Origin: Mesorhizobium sp. GbtcB19 | GTDB lineage: Bacteria > Pseudomonadota > Alphaproteobacteria > Rhizobiales > Rhizobiaceae | DNA length: 64,000 nt | Direction: 5' to 3' | NCBI RefSeq assembly: GCF_019091085.1 | Contig: NZ_JAGXJY010000009.1 | Span: forward strand, 62,001 to 126,000 | Shown: positions 16,160-26,935 of the stretch, piece by piece | Position numbering within the stretch: the stretch's first letter is position 1 | How the letters are laid out: every line of letters starts with the position of its first letter | The notes under the pieces: model-generated | The model's input: the letters and a program-made list of their open reading frames with translations, nothing else | Databases searched by the model: none | What the model was told of the DNA's origin: nothing | Translations under genes and position numbers: made by a program

Positions 16160-17761
16160 ATGCGGCGCCCCGTAGATTTTTCGCGCCGCGCGTGGTGGGC
16201 CGCAATCGACGCCCTGCCGCTTCAGAAGACCCCGCGATACCGGATCTATCGCGGGGCATCGCTTTTGCTGGCGATGCTGCTTTCCGTTCCCGCCATGGCC
16301 GGTGGGCCAGCCGATCTGCCGACAATCCGCACCGACCTAACGCCGAAGGATCAGGCGCGGGTCCTTGCGGTCACCAGGCCAACGACCGATTTCACCAAGC
16401 CCGAGCCGTTCGAGCTGATGCAGGGCGGCGCCGGCACGTCGCGCAAGGATGTCAACCGCGACGCCTTCTCGCAATCCTCAGCCAACATCACCTTCGAGGA
16501 AGAGGGCACCTTCAAGCTCGGCGACGCGCTCTTCCGCAAGAACTGGGTATCCTCGCCCTCTTCGACCCAGGCTTCGGACGGTCTTGGTCCGCTGTTCAAC
16601 GAGCGCGCCTGCCAGAACTGCCACCTGAAGGATGGCCGCGGGCGCCCCCCGGAAGGGGATGCCGGATCGACATCGATGTTCCTCAGGCTCGCGCGCGACG
16701 CGAGCAGCGCCGAGGAAAAGGCAGCGCTTGCCGACCACAAGCTGCTGAACTTTCCCGATCCGGTCTATGGCGCGCAATTGCAGGATCTGGCGGTTCCAGG
16801 CCTCAAGGGCGAGGGCCGGATGCATGTCGATTACCAGGAGCAAAAAGTGACGCTCGGCGACGGAACCGTCGTTGCGCTGCGCAAGCCGAGTTATTCCGTC
16901 GAAAATCTCGGATATGGCCCGCTCGATCCGCGCACCACATTGTCGCCGCGCCTGACGCCGCCGATGATCGGGCTCGGCCTGATCGAGCAGATTGCGCCTG
17001 CCGATATCCTTGCCCATGCCGATCCGGACGACCGCGACGGCGACGGCATTTCGGGCAGGCCGAACATCGTGCGCGATGCGCTGAGCGGCCAGACCACTCT
17101 GGGCCGCTTCGGCTGGAAGGCGCAGACCGCCTCGATCCGCCAGCAGGCGGCCGATGCCTTTGCCGGCGATATCGGCATCTCGACGCCGGAAATGCCGAAG
17201 CCCTGGGGCGATTGCACGCAGGCCGAGAAGGATTGCCTTGCCATGCCGAACGGCGTGCAGCAACGTCTGGGTGCGGTCGAGGCGCCGCCGCCGGTGATGG
17301 ATCTCGTCACCTTCTATTCGCGGAACCTTGCCGTACCGGCACGCCGCGATCTCGACACACGGCAAGTGCTTGGCGGCAAGAAGCAGTTCTACGAGATGGG
17401 CTGCATTTCCTGCCACACGCCGAAATTCGTCACCTTGCGCGGCACGCCCAACAAAGCGCAGGCCTTCCAGCTGATCTGGCCGTATTCCGATTTCCTGCTG
17501 CACGACATGGGCGAGGGCCTTGCCGACGGCCAGCAGGTAGGTGAAGCAAACGGCAGCGAATGGCGCACCCCGCCGCTCTGGGGCATCGGGCTCACCGCGA
17601 CGGTCAACGGCAACACGTTCTACCTGCATGACGGTCGCGCCCGCACGCTTGCCGAGGCGATCCTGTGGCATGGCGGCGAGGGCCGGAAGGCGCGCGACCG
17701 GTTTGCCGGCGCCACGGCGGCCGATCGTGACGCGCTGATCAAATTCCTGGAGTCCCTCTGA
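16160..17761 (+). CDS. Di-haem c-type oxidoreductase, DUF1111 (thiol oxidoreductase-like)
   Basis: Periplasmic cytochrome-like protein of 533 residues. Two haem c attachment sites are visible: CQNCH at 151-155 and CISCH at 415-419. A signal peptide is recognisable around ASLLLAMLLSVPAMA (cleavage near residue 48), though the N-terminus before it is long, and the true start may lie a little downstream. Motifs such as GRPNIVRD and FYLHDGRARTLAEAILWHGGE are typical of DUF1111. It starts 12 bases after bfr and its TGA overlaps the ATG of the second imelysin gene. In comparable clusters it stands between two imelysin genes; a role in oxidising or transferring electrons to iron is inferred. Confidence 0.87.
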   Translation: MRRPVDFSRRAWWAAIDALPLQKTPRYRIYRGASLLLAMLLSVPAMAGGPADLPTIRTDLTPKDQARVLAVTRPTTDFTKPEPFELMQGGAGTSRKDVNRDAFSQSSANITFEEEGTFKLGDALFRKNWVSSPSSTQASDGLGPLFNERACQNCHLKDGRGRPPEGDAGSTSMFLRLARDASSAEEKAALADHKLLNFPDPVYGAQLQDLAVPGLKGEGRMHVDYQEQKVTLGDGTVVALRKPSYSVENLGYGPLDPRTTLSPRLTPPMIGLGLIEQIAPADILAHADPDDRDGDGISGRPNIVRDALSGQTTLGRFGWKAQTASIRQQAADAFAGDIGISTPEMPKPWGDCTQAEKDCLAMPNGVQQRLGAVEAPPPVMDLVTFYSRNLAVPARRDLDTRQVLGGKKQFYEMGCISCHTPKFVTLRGTPNKAQAFQLIWPYSDFLLHDMGEGLADGQQVGEANGSEWRTPPLWGIGLTATVNGNTFYLHDGRARTLAEAILWHGGEGRKARDRFAGATAADRDALIKFLESL

Positions 17762-18834
17762 TGCCGAAACGCCTGGTCCTTGCTCTTCCGTTCCTTCTGG
17801 CCGCCGCGCTGCCGGCACCGGCCGCGGTCAAGGCTTCCGATGTCATCGGCCGCGCCATCGACGGCTTCGTCCGCCCGGCCTATGCCAGCCTCGACGAGCA
17901 TGCGGTGGGTCTGATCAAGGCGATGCACCAGCTTTGCCAAGCGCCGTCCGGGGAGCATCTCGAAGCAGCGCGCTCGGCGTTTTCCGGTACGGTCGAGGCC
18001 TGGTCGGTGGCCGAGATCATCGCCTTTGGGCCGATCAAGGAAAACAACCGGCTGGAGCGCATGCTCTATTGGCCGGACCGCAAGAGCATCGGCCTGCGGC
18101 AGGTGCAGTCGACGCTCGCCGCGAAGGACCCCTCAGCGACCGATCCGGTGCAACTGGCGCAAAAGAGCGTTGCCATGCAGGGCCTCGGCGCGCTCGAATA
18201 TGTGCTTTACGGCGAAGGCGCCGAAACGCTCGTTCAGAAGGACGATCCCTATCGCTGCGCTTACGGCGCGGCGGTCGCCGGCAACATCGAAACGATCTCG
18301 GGCGAGGTGCGCGACGCCTGGCAAAAGCCAGACGGCTTTGCCTCGCTCTGGGCCAATCCCGGCCCGAAAAACCCGCTCTATCGCGACGGCAATGAAGCGG
18401 TGACGGAGCTGGTCGGCGTCTTCATCAACGAGCTGGACATGATCCGCGACGTGCGGCTCAAGGGCTTTCTCGGCGGCAAGGCGGACGCCGACAAGCCGAA
18501 GCAGGCGATCTATTGGCGTTCGCGGAACACCACCGCGTCACTGGCCGGCAATCTGTCCGGCATCGACCAATTGTTCCAGGCTTCCAAACTCGGTGATGCG
18601 CTGCCCACCGAGGCACAATGGATGGCTGAATCCATCCACATCCAGCTCGCCAATGGTGTTGCGACCGCGAAATCCGTCAGCGGCCCGATCGACAAGGCGC
18701 TCGCCGATCCGGCGCTGCGCGACAAGCTCGAGCATTTCGCGCTGATCACCTCCAGCCTCTCGACCCTGATCGGTACCAGGATGACCGCCGAGTTCGGCCT
18801 GACCGCCGGCTTCTCGTCGCTGGATGGGGATTGA
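17761..18834 (+). CDS. Imelysin-family protein (second copy)
   Basis: Secreted 357-residue imelysin-family protein, shorter and clearly divergent from the one at 13985. The signal peptide is MPKRLVLALPFLLAAALPAPA. The motif region reads GLGALEYVLYGEG (near residue 142) where the other copy has GYHAIEFLLWG, so the histidine of GxHxxE is replaced by leucine while the glutamate is kept. Translation is coupled to the di-haem gene by a TGATG overlap. In analogous loci this component is annotated as a periplasmic lipoprotein or imelysin; here no lipobox is seen. Confidence 0.85.
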   Translation: MPKRLVLALPFLLAAALPAPAAVKASDVIGRAIDGFVRPAYASLDEHAVGLIKAMHQLCQAPSGEHLEAARSAFSGTVEAWSVAEIIAFGPIKENNRLERMLYWPDRKSIGLRQVQSTLAAKDPSATDPVQLAQKSVAMQGLGALEYVLYGEGAETLVQKDDPYRCAYGAAVAGNIETISGEVRDAWQKPDGFASLWANPGPKNPLYRDGNEAVTELVGVFINELDMIRDVRLKGFLGGKADADKPKQAIYWRSRNTTASLAGNLSGIDQLFQASKLGDALPTEAQWMAESIHIQLANGVATAKSVSGPIDKALADPALRDKLEHFALITSSLSTLIGTRMTAEFGLTAGFSSLDGD

Positions 18835-18837
18835 CCG

Positions 18838-19953
18838 ATGGCCTGGTCGGGCACACCACTCATCGATCGCCGCGATTTCCTGCGCGCCGCCGGCGCCGGG
18901 TTTGCCGCTGCCATGGCGCCGCGCGCCTGGGCCGACACGCTTGCCGCGGACGCGGTCTTTGCCACGGCCTTCGTCAAGCGCGACGGCAGTTTCGGGGCTG
19001 CCGTGCTCTCCGAGGCGGGAAAGATCCTGCATACGATCGATCTGCCGGATCGCGGCCATGACGTCACTTTCGATCCGGCGTCGAAGCGGTCGGTCGTCTT
19101 CGCCCGCCAGCCCGGCACTTTCGCCGTCGTCTTCGACCATGCCGGCCGCGACAAGCCGCTGACCATTGCCAGCATCACCGGCCGGCATTTCTTCGGCCAT
19201 GGCGTGTTTTCGCCCGACGGCGCGCTGCTTTATGCGACCGAGAACGATTTCGACAACGCCGCCGGCGTCGTTGGTGTCTACGACGCGCGCGCGAAATTCA
19301 GCCGCATCGGCGAATTCCCCACCTACGGCATGGGGCCGCACGAGTTGCTGCTGCTCGGCGATGGCCGCACGTTGGCCATCGCCAATGGCGGCATCGAAAC
19401 CCATCCTGACTATGGCCGCGCCGAGCTCAACATCGCCACGATGAAGCCGTCTTATACGCTGGTCGACCGCGTCACCGGCGACCTGATCGAAAAGCACGAA
19501 TTGCCGCCGGCGCTGCATCAGCTTTCGATCCGCCACATGGATCGCGACCAGACGGGCACCGTCTGGTTCGGCTGCCAGTATCGTGGGCCAGGGACCGACC
19601 GCCCGGCGCTGGTCGGCCGCGCCGCGCGCGGCAAAGGGCTCGAGCTGCTGGAGATGCCGCGGGACGTGCTCTCCGGCTTCCGCAACTATATCGGCTCGGT
19701 CGCCGCCAATCCCGCGACAGGCACGGTCGCCGTCACCTCGCCGGAGGGCAATTCGCTGGCCGTCATCGATGCCGCCAGCGGGCGCGTGGTCGCGACGAGG
19801 TCGCTGGTCGAGGTCTGCGGCGTGGCGCCCGACGGCACCGGCTTCATGGCAACGACGGGCGCAGGCGAAATCGTCGGTGGCGCCGGCGCCACCCGTTCCG
19901 AGCCGGACTATGTCTGGGACAACCACATGCTGCGCATTGTCGCGACGGCGTGA
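18838..19953 (+). CDS. DUF1513 family Tat-exported protein
   Basis: Last gene of the iron operon, 371 residues. A twin-arginine signal is present near the start (DRRDFLRAAGAGFAAAM), so it is exported folded. The body is made of repeated blade-like segments (for example HGVFSPDGALLYATEND and GMGPHELLLLGDGRTLAIANGG), consistent with a beta-propeller as expected for DUF1513. Start ATG 18838 is three bases after the previous stop. Function is unknown; constant association with imelysins and the di-haem protein suggests a periplasmic iron-handling complex. Confidence 0.85.
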   Translation: MAWSGTPLIDRRDFLRAAGAGFAAAMAPRAWADTLAADAVFATAFVKRDGSFGAAVLSEAGKILHTIDLPDRGHDVTFDPASKRSVVFARQPGTFAVVFDHAGRDKPLTIASITGRHFFGHGVFSPDGALLYATENDFDNAAGVVGVYDARAKFSRIGEFPTYGMGPHELLLLGDGRTLAIANGGIETHPDYGRAELNIATMKPSYTLVDRVTGDLIEKHELPPALHQLSIRHMDRDQTGTVWFGCQYRGPGTDRPALVGRAARGKGLELLEMPRDVLSGFRNYIGSVAANPATGTVAVTSPEGNSLAVIDAASGRVVATRSLVEVCGVAPDGTGFMATTGAGEIVGGAGATRSEPDYVWDNHMLRIVATA

Positions 19954-20078
19954 TCGCCGCGCGTGGAAGCGAAGCCGCTTAACATTTCTCCGCCTTGGCC
20001 CTTGCGGTGACGGCCCATGCCGGGCAGAGGGAATTGTGTTTCGATCCAGCTCGTTAACCGGCCTATGAAGCTGCCCGC

Positions 20079-20771
20079 ATGAAGCTGCTTGCCATCGACT
20101 GTGCCGCCAACCTCTGCGCCGCCTGCGTCTATGACGCGGGCGCGGGGAAGGAGCTTGGCCGCGAGGTGCGCGATCTCGGCAAGGGTCATGCCGAGCATCT
20201 GATGGCCGTCATCGAGACCGCCCTGCAAACCGGAGGCGTCGGCTACCCTGACCTCGACGCCGTTGCCGTCTCGATCGGTCCCGGCTCCTTCACCGGCCTG
20301 CGCGTCGGCGTCTCCACCGCGCGCGGCCTGGCGCTGGCGCTGAAAATCCCGGCGATCGGCGTGACGACACTGGAAGCCTTGGCCGCTGAGGGTGCGTACG
20401 CCTTTCCCGGGCGCGCGGTGCTTGCCGCGCTCGATGCCGGCCGCGAGGAAATCCATGCGGCGCTCTACGATGGAGCGTTAGTTGAGACTTACGGACCGTC
20501 GGTAACCACGCTCTCCGAGGCAGTGTCCATGGCCATCGGCGCCGAAGCGGTGCTTGTCGGCACGGCCGCGCCGGCGATTACCGCGGCCGCCGGACGTGCC
20601 TTCGCCACCGGTCCGGTTGCCGTCACCGCCGACATCGCGACCTATGCCAGGCTGGCCTCTGCCAGAAAGCCGGGCGAAAAGCCGAAGCCGCTTTACCTGC
20701 GCGGCGCCGACGCCAAGCCGCAGGCGGGTTTCATTCTGCCGAGACAAGACCCGGGGGAGAAAGATCCCTGA
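20079..20771 (+). CDS. tsaB: tRNA threonylcarbamoyladenosine biosynthesis protein TsaB
   Basis: Structural partner of TsaD in forming t6A37 on ANN-decoding tRNAs. The 230-residue ASKHA-fold protein has the TsaB signature LDAVAVSIGPGSFTGLRVG (about residues 66-84) and STARGLALAL. The start ATG 20079 gives MKLLAIDCAANLCAACVYD, the first ATPase-like strand. Its stop overlaps the start of rimI (TGATG), the standard tsaB-rimI pair. The 125 bases before it carry no recognised gene. Confidence 0.93.
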   Translation: MKLLAIDCAANLCAACVYDAGAGKELGREVRDLGKGHAEHLMAVIETALQTGGVGYPDLDAVAVSIGPGSFTGLRVGVSTARGLALALKIPAIGVTTLEALAAEGAYAFPGRAVLAALDAGREEIHAALYDGALVETYGPSVTTLSEAVSMAIGAEAVLVGTAAPAITAAAGRAFATGPVAVTADIATYARLASARKPGEKPKPLYLRGADAKPQAGFILPRQDPGEKDP

Positions 20772-22257
20772 TGCGCATCCCGTTCTTTCAGCCGCGCCGC
20801 AGGGATTATGCGCTGGAGCCGCTGACGGTCGCTGACAGCGCCGCCGTTTCGGTGCTGCATCGCGAGGATTTCGTCCGGCCCTGGACCGATGGCGAGTTCG
20901 CGGCACTCCTCGAACAGGACACGGTGTTCGGCTATGCGGCGCGTGAGACCGGCCAAGGCTCCAAGCCCCCGGTCGGCTTCGTGCTGGCGCGGCTTGCGGC
21001 CGGCGAGGGCGAAATCCTGACCGTGGCCGTCGCCCGCACGCATCGCCGCCAGGGCCTTGGCTGGCAATTGATGGATGCGGTGCTGCGCGAACTGCATGCG
21101 CAGCGCGCCGAGGCGCTCTTCCTCGAGGTCGACGAGACCAATGCGCCTGCGATCGGGCTCTACCGCAGGCTTGGCTTCCGCCAGGTCGGTCATCGGCCGA
21201 ACTATTATCGCTCGACCGAGCACGGTCCGACCGGCGCGCTTGTCATGCGCCAAGTGAGAGTGTTACAGCGTCCTTTGTGCGCCCTAGCCGCGCGGCGCCG
21301 TAATGTTGGGGCCGGGGCGAATGATCAAGAAATTACGGATTTTCCTGGCGCTCTTCTATGTCGTCGTCTGTTCCCTGGTGCTGGTGCCGCTGCAGATCCT
21401 GTCGATGAAGACGGGGCTGTGGCCCGAAACCTTCATCCTCAAAATCTGGCACAGCATGATCCTGCGGGCGCTGGGCATGCGCGTGCATGTGAAAGGCGCG
21501 CTCGCCAAGGATCGTCCTCTGCTGGTGGCGGCCAACCACATCTCCTGGACCGACATCATGGTGCTCGGCTCCTTCGTCGATGTGAAGTTCATCGCCAGGG
21601 CCGACATGGAGGGCTGGCCGCTGATCGGCATGCTGTCCAAGCTGCAGCGCACCGTCTTCATCGAGCGCGAGCGCAAGCGCACCTCCGGCGACCAGGCGAG
21701 CGAGATCGCCAAAAGGATGGCAAAGGGCGACGCCATGGTGCTGTTCGCCGAAGGCTCGACCGGCGACGGCAATCTCGTGCTGCCGTTCAAGAGCACGCTG
21801 TTCGGCGCGGCCTCCATGGCGATCTCGGAAGGCGCGGCGGAACAGGTCTTCATCCAGCCCGTGGCGATCGCCTATACGCGCCTGCACGGCATGCCGATGG
21901 GCCGCCGCCACCGGCCGCTTACCGCCTGGATCGGCGACCAGGATCTGATGCCGCATCTGAAAGGTCTGCTTGCCGAAGGCGCGCTCGACGCCGAGGTGCA
22001 TTTCGGCCAGCCGGTGCCGTTCTCCAAGGGCTCGAACCGCAAGGAAACGGCAAGGCTGATGGAAGCCAAGGTGCGCGAGATGATGCAGGCCATCCTCGCC
22101 GACCCGGCCAAGAGCCGGTGATGAATGCATGTCGCCCAAAAGTGTGTAGCGGTTTTGGGATAACGACATGCAGCGTCTTGCTCCGTCCGGGCCGCACGAC
22201 GCGCCACAAGGCAGAATCGTCTGTTTTTTGTCACGGAAAGGCGCTAGAAGCCGCCCA

Positions 22258-22267
<10 letters not shown>
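20771..22267 (+). CDS. rimI: RimI-like N-acetyltransferase; reading frame overruns plsC
   Basis: The first 160 codons (to about 21250) encode a GNAT acetyltransferase related to RimI, which acetylates the N-terminal alanine of ribosomal protein S18: the acetyl-CoA motif is ARTHRRQGLGWQLMD and the family end block is RLGFRQVGHRPNYYRS. A RimI protein should end there, but no stop occurs in this frame until 22265-22267, giving 498 codons. Everything after about 21255 is low-complexity Arg/Ala/Gly sequence antisense in character to a normal protein and lies over plsC in another frame. A TGA one frame away at 21255-21257 suggests a small indel removed the stop, by mutation or sequencing error. Confidence 0.8.
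21321..22121 (+). CDS. plsC: 1-acyl-sn-glycerol-3-phosphate acyltransferase
   Basis: Membrane enzyme adding the second acyl chain to lysophosphatidate. The 266-residue protein begins with a hydrophobic helix (FLALFYVVVCSLVLVPL) and has the acyltransferase HX4D motif in NHISWTD (near residue 74), then FIERERKR and the glycerol-phosphate binding block FAEGSTGDGN (about residue 145), where FPEGTRS is usual. ATG 21321 has GGGGCG upstream; ATG 21303 is an alternative. It lies wholly inside the overrun rimI frame but shows normal protein composition, so this is the real gene here. Confidence 0.88.
   Translation: MIKKLRIFLALFYVVVCSLVLVPLQILSMKTGLWPETFILKIWHSMILRALGMRVHVKGALAKDRPLLVAANHISWTDIMVLGSFVDVKFIARADMEGWPLIGMLSKLQRTVFIERERKRTSGDQASEIAKRMAKGDAMVLFAEGSTGDGNLVLPFKSTLFGAASMAISEGAAEQVFIQPVAIAYTRLHGMPMGRRHRPLTAWIGDQDLMPHLKGLLAEGALDAEVHFGQPVPFSKGSNRKETARLMEAKVREMMQAILADPAKSR
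22126..22172. repeat. TGCATGTCG-bounded palindromic repeat
   Basis: An imperfect inverted repeat with ends TGCATGTCG and CGACATGCA and an interior of CCCAAAAGTGTGTAGCGG followed by TTTTGGG. It lies between plsC and miaB. The copy at 61909-61955 has the same ends (with GCC/GGC) and the same TTTTGGGACAACG block, so this is a dispersed family. Confidence 0.8.
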
Positions 22268-23667
<1,400 letters not shown>

Positions 23668-23693
23668 CGGCCTCGGCAGATGAGGAGAGACGG

Positions 23694-24743
23694 TTGAGCG
23701 CTGCTGAACTGAAGAATCCGCCCCAGAACCAGGCGTCCGGGGCTTCCGACATGGCGCACATCGTACTGACCTTCGACAACAACAAGCTAGCCAGCGCCCT
23801 CTACGGTCAGTTCGACGAGAATTTGGCCCGGCTCGAGCAGAAGCTCGGCGTCGACATCCGCTCGCGCGGCAACCAGCTTACGATCAAGGGCTCGGCAGCC
23901 GCCGCCGAGCAGGCGCGCCGCGCGCTGGATACGCTCTACGGCATCCTGCAGAAGGGCGTCGACATCGGCCAGTCGGATGTCGACGGCGCCGTGCGCATGG
24001 CGATTGCCGCCGACGACCAGCTGACGCTGCCGACGATGGAGCGCAAGGGCAAGGTCTCGGCCGCCCAGATCGCGACGCGCAAGAAGACGATCTATGCCCG
24101 CTCGCTCAACCAGGACGCCTATATGCGGGCGCTGGAGCGCTCCGAGATGGTCTTCGGCATCGGCCCTGCCGGCACCGGCAAGACCTATCTGGCGGTGGCG
24201 CATGCCGCGATGCTCCTGGAGCGCGGCATGGTCGAGCGCATCATCCTGTCGCGTCCGGCCGTCGAGGCCGGCGAGCGGCTGGGCTTCCTGCCGGGCGATA
24301 TGAAGGAAAAGGTCGATCCGTATCTGCGGCCGCTTTACGACGCGCTCTATGACATGATGCCGGCCGACAAGGTCGAGCGGGCGATCGCCGCCGAGGTGAT
24401 CGAGATCGCGCCGCTGGCCTTCATGCGCGGCCGCACGCTGGCGCATGCGGCGGTGATCCTTGACGAGGCGCAGAACACCACGCCGATGCAGATGAAGATG
24501 TTCCTGACGCGCCTCGGCGAGAACTCGCGCATGATCGTCACCGGCGATCCAACCCAGATCGACCTGCCGCCCAACACCAAGTCGGGCCTGGTCGAGGCGC
24601 TGCGCGTCCTCGACGGCGTGCCGGGCATCGTCACCGTCCGCTTCAACGAGGGCGACGTCGTGCGCCATCCGCTGGTCGCCGAGATCGTCAAGGCCTATGA
24701 CCGCGACGGCAAGCTGGCGCGAGGCCTCGGCACTGAAAGCTGA
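23694..24743 (+). CDS. PhoH-like ATPase (YbeZ type)
   Basis: Cytosolic P-loop ATPase of 349 residues, probably linked to RNA metabolism with YbeY. An N-terminal KH-like segment (residues 20-80, GVDIRSRGNQLTIKG) precedes the ATPase domain with Walker A GPAGTGKT at 157-164 and Walker B VILDEAQN. The TTG start at 23694 is supported by GAGGAGA eight bases before it; a later ATG (23751) has no such site. It lies directly upstream of ybeY, the conserved ybeZ-ybeY pair. Confidence 0.92.
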   Translation: MSAAELKNPPQNQASGASDMAHIVLTFDNNKLASALYGQFDENLARLEQKLGVDIRSRGNQLTIKGSAAAAEQARRALDTLYGILQKGVDIGQSDVDGAVRMAIAADDQLTLPTMERKGKVSAAQIATRKKTIYARSLNQDAYMRALERSEMVFGIGPAGTGKTYLAVAHAAMLLERGMVERIILSRPAVEAGERLGFLPGDMKEKVDPYLRPLYDALYDMMPADKVERAIAAEVIEIAPLAFMRGRTLAHAAVILDEAQNTTPMQMKMFLTRLGENSRMIVTGDPTQIDLPPNTKSGLVEALRVLDGVPGIVTVRFNEGDVVRHPLVAEIVKAYDRDGKLARGLGTES

Positions 24744-24754
24744 TTAAAAGCCGC

Positions 24755-25252
24755 ATGGCTGAAGACGCCAAATCCTCTACCGGTATCCCGGTCGATATCG
24801 ATATTTTCGTCGAGGCCGGCGACTGGCCGGCGGAAGCCGAGCTGACGCGGCTCGTCGATCGCGCCGTCGCGGCCGCCTTTGCCGAGACCGGCGCGGGTGG
24901 CGCCTCGGAACTCAGCATCGTTTTTTCCGACGATGCCCATATCCGGACGCTCAACGCCGAATGGCGCGGCAAGGACAAGCCCACCAACGTCTTGTCTTTC
25001 CCGGCTTTTTCCTTCCCGAAGGGCGGCCCGCTGCCGCCGATGCTGGGCGACATCGTGCTGGCTTCCGAGACCGTGGCGCGCGAGGCCGCACTGGAAGACA
25101 AGCCGGTTGAGAACCATATCACCCATCTCGTCATCCATGGCCTTCTGCATCTCCTGGGCCATGATCACGAGACCGACGCCGAGGCCGAGGAGATGGAAGC
25201 GATCGAGCGCGCGGCGCTTGCGAGGCTTGCCATTCCCGATCCCTACGCGTAA
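24755..25252 (+). CDS. ybeY: Endoribonuclease YbeY
   Basis: Single-strand-specific metallo-endoribonuclease needed for 16S rRNA 3' maturation and rRNA quality control. The 165-residue protein has the zinc motif HGLLHLLGHDH, with ligands His128, His132 and His138, preceded by the conserved strand GDIVLASE. It begins 11 bases after phoH and is followed 21 bases later by the CorC-like gene, a standard order in Proteobacteria. Confidence 0.95.
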   Translation: MAEDAKSSTGIPVDIDIFVEAGDWPAEAELTRLVDRAVAAAFAETGAGGASELSIVFSDDAHIRTLNAEWRGKDKPTNVLSFPAFSFPKGGPLPPMLGDIVLASETVAREAALEDKPVENHITHLVIHGLLHLLGHDHETDAEAEEMEAIERAALARLAIPDPYA

Positions 25253-25273
25253 CAAAAAAGCTCAATTGACCCG

Positions 25274-26356
25274 ATGGCGATGAACGACACACCAGAAACT
25301 GCCGCCCGTCCGGACGCCGGCAGTGCTGCCAAGCCTTCCGAAAAGACGGAAGAGGGCTCCAGTCCGAGTATTCCGACCGGCAGCGCGGCCGCCGAGCCGA
25401 CGCATGCCGGTCCTTCCCTCTTCGACCGCGTGCTCGGCCTGTTCCGGCACCGCAACGGCACCAGCCTGCGCGAGGAAATAGCCGGCGCGCTCGCCGAAAC
25501 GGCGACCGATGCCGGCGCCTTCTCGCCTGGCGAACGTGCCATGCTCAACAACATCCTGCGCCTGCGCGAAGTGCGGGTCGAGGATGTCATGGTGCCGCGC
25601 GCCGATATCGAGGCGGTCGAGATCAACACCACGCTTGGCGACCTGCTCGGCCTCTTCGAGCAGTCCGGCCATTCGCGCATGCCGGTCTATTCCGAGACGC
25701 TGGACGATCCGCGCGGCATGGTCCACATCCGCGACGTGCTCGCCCACATCACCAAGGTCGCCCGCGTCAAGAAGGGCCGCACCAGGGCGAAGGCGCCGGT
25801 GACGACGGCGCTCGACCTCGCGCAGGTCGATCTCGCGCGCACCATCGGCGATCTCAATCTGATCCGCGAGGTGCTGTTCGTGCCGCCTTCGATGCTGGCC
25901 TCCGACCTCATGGGCCGCATGCAGACGACGCGCACGCAGATGGCGCTGGTCATCGACGAATATGGCGGTACCGACGGCCTCGCCTCGCTGGAAGACATCG
26001 TCGAGATGGTCGTCGGCGACATCGAGGACGAGCATGACGACGACGAGCCGATGATCACCCAGACCGGCGACGGCGTCTTCGTCGTCGACGGCAAGGCTGA
26101 GATCGACGAGGTCGCCAAGATGATCGGCGAGGATTTCACCGCCGGCGAGCATGGCGAATATGTCGACACTATCGGCGGCATGATCTTCAACACGCTGGGA
26201 CGCGTCCCGGCCCGCGGCGAAGTCGTCCAGGCCATCCCCGGCTTCGAGTTCCATGTTCTCGACGCCGACCCGCGCCGCGTCAAGCGCGTGCGCATCGTGC
26301 AGAGCCCGAAAGGCGAGCGGCAGCGCCGCCGCGCCGCCCGCGCCGAACAGGCCTGA
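25274..26356 (+). CDS. CorC/HlyC-family CBS-domain protein (TlyC-like)
   Basis: Cytosolic protein of 360 residues annotated elsewhere as hemolysin or magnesium/cobalt efflux protein CorC. An acidic, Pro/Ala-rich 45-residue leader precedes the two CBS motifs (VEDVMVPRADIEAVEINTT, about residue 97, and VLFVPPSMLASDLMGRM, about residue 197) and the C-terminal transporter-associated domain (GEYVDTIGGMIFNTLGRVP). The ybeY-corC-lnt neighbourhood is conserved. No membrane helices are seen, so it is a regulator or accessory protein, not a transporter. ATG 25280 is an alternative start. Confidence 0.88.
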   Translation: MAMNDTPETAARPDAGSAAKPSEKTEEGSSPSIPTGSAAAEPTHAGPSLFDRVLGLFRHRNGTSLREEIAGALAETATDAGAFSPGERAMLNNILRLREVRVEDVMVPRADIEAVEINTTLGDLLGLFEQSGHSRMPVYSETLDDPRGMVHIRDVLAHITKVARVKKGRTRAKAPVTTALDLAQVDLARTIGDLNLIREVLFVPPSMLASDLMGRMQTTRTQMALVIDEYGGTDGLASLEDIVEMVVGDIEDEHDDDEPMITQTGDGVFVVDGKAEIDEVAKMIGEDFTAGEHGEYVDTIGGMIFNTLGRVPARGEVVQAIPGFEFHVLDADPRRVKRVRIVQSPKGERQRRRAARAEQA

Positions 26357-26369
26357 TCTTTTCGCAGCC

Positions 26370-26840
26370 ATGCCGATCGACGATCCGTTCAAACACGCGG
26401 TCCTCGGCTCAGGCGTCTTCTATCGCGATCCGCGCGCGGCATTGGCTTGGCTGCGGGCGGCCTTCGGCTTCGAGCCGAGCATGCTGGTGAGCGATGCGTT
26501 CGGCCGTCTCGTGCATGCCGAAATGCGCTTCGGCGACGGCTATATCATCGTCGATTCCGAATGGGCCGACCATGTCGCCAGTCCGGCCTCGGTTGGCGGC
26601 AAGAACACGCAAGCCGTCTACATCCGTCTGCAGCAGGACCTTGACGCGCATTGCGAACAGGCCCGCAAGGCGGGCGCGGAAATTCTGGAAGAGCCTACCG
26701 ATCATTTCTACGGCGAGCGGCAATATCGCGCCCGCGATCCCGAGGGCCATATCTGGACATTCACCCGGACCGTGCGCGTCGTGCCGAAGGACGAGGCCGA
26801 GCGTCTGAGCGGCCTGCGGATCGAGGGCTGGCACAGATAG
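26370..26840 (+). CDS. VOC/glyoxalase-fold protein
   Basis: Small 156-residue protein with two beta-alpha-beta-beta-beta modules of the vicinal-oxygen-chelate superfamily: VLGSGVFYRDPRAALAWLRAAFGFEP in the first, and HCEQARKAGAEILEEP with YRARDPEGHIWTFTRTV in the second. It resembles bleomycin-resistance/glyoxalase-like proteins of unknown substrate. ATG 26370 was chosen because the family begins with this strand; no strong ribosome site is visible. It is an extra gene between corC and lnt. Confidence 0.8.
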   Translation: MPIDDPFKHAVLGSGVFYRDPRAALAWLRAAFGFEPSMLVSDAFGRLVHAEMRFGDGYIIVDSEWADHVASPASVGGKNTQAVYIRLQQDLDAHCEQARKAGAEILEEPTDHFYGERQYRARDPEGHIWTFTRTVRVVPKDEAERLSGLRIEGWHR

Positions 26841-26935
26841 CGCTTCTGTGTCAGGTGGCGCTCATCTGGGTTTGGATCGTGCGGCGCGGCCTGTTAAACC
26901 TCTAACTCCCTGATTCGCGCGACTTGGGAAGCTGG

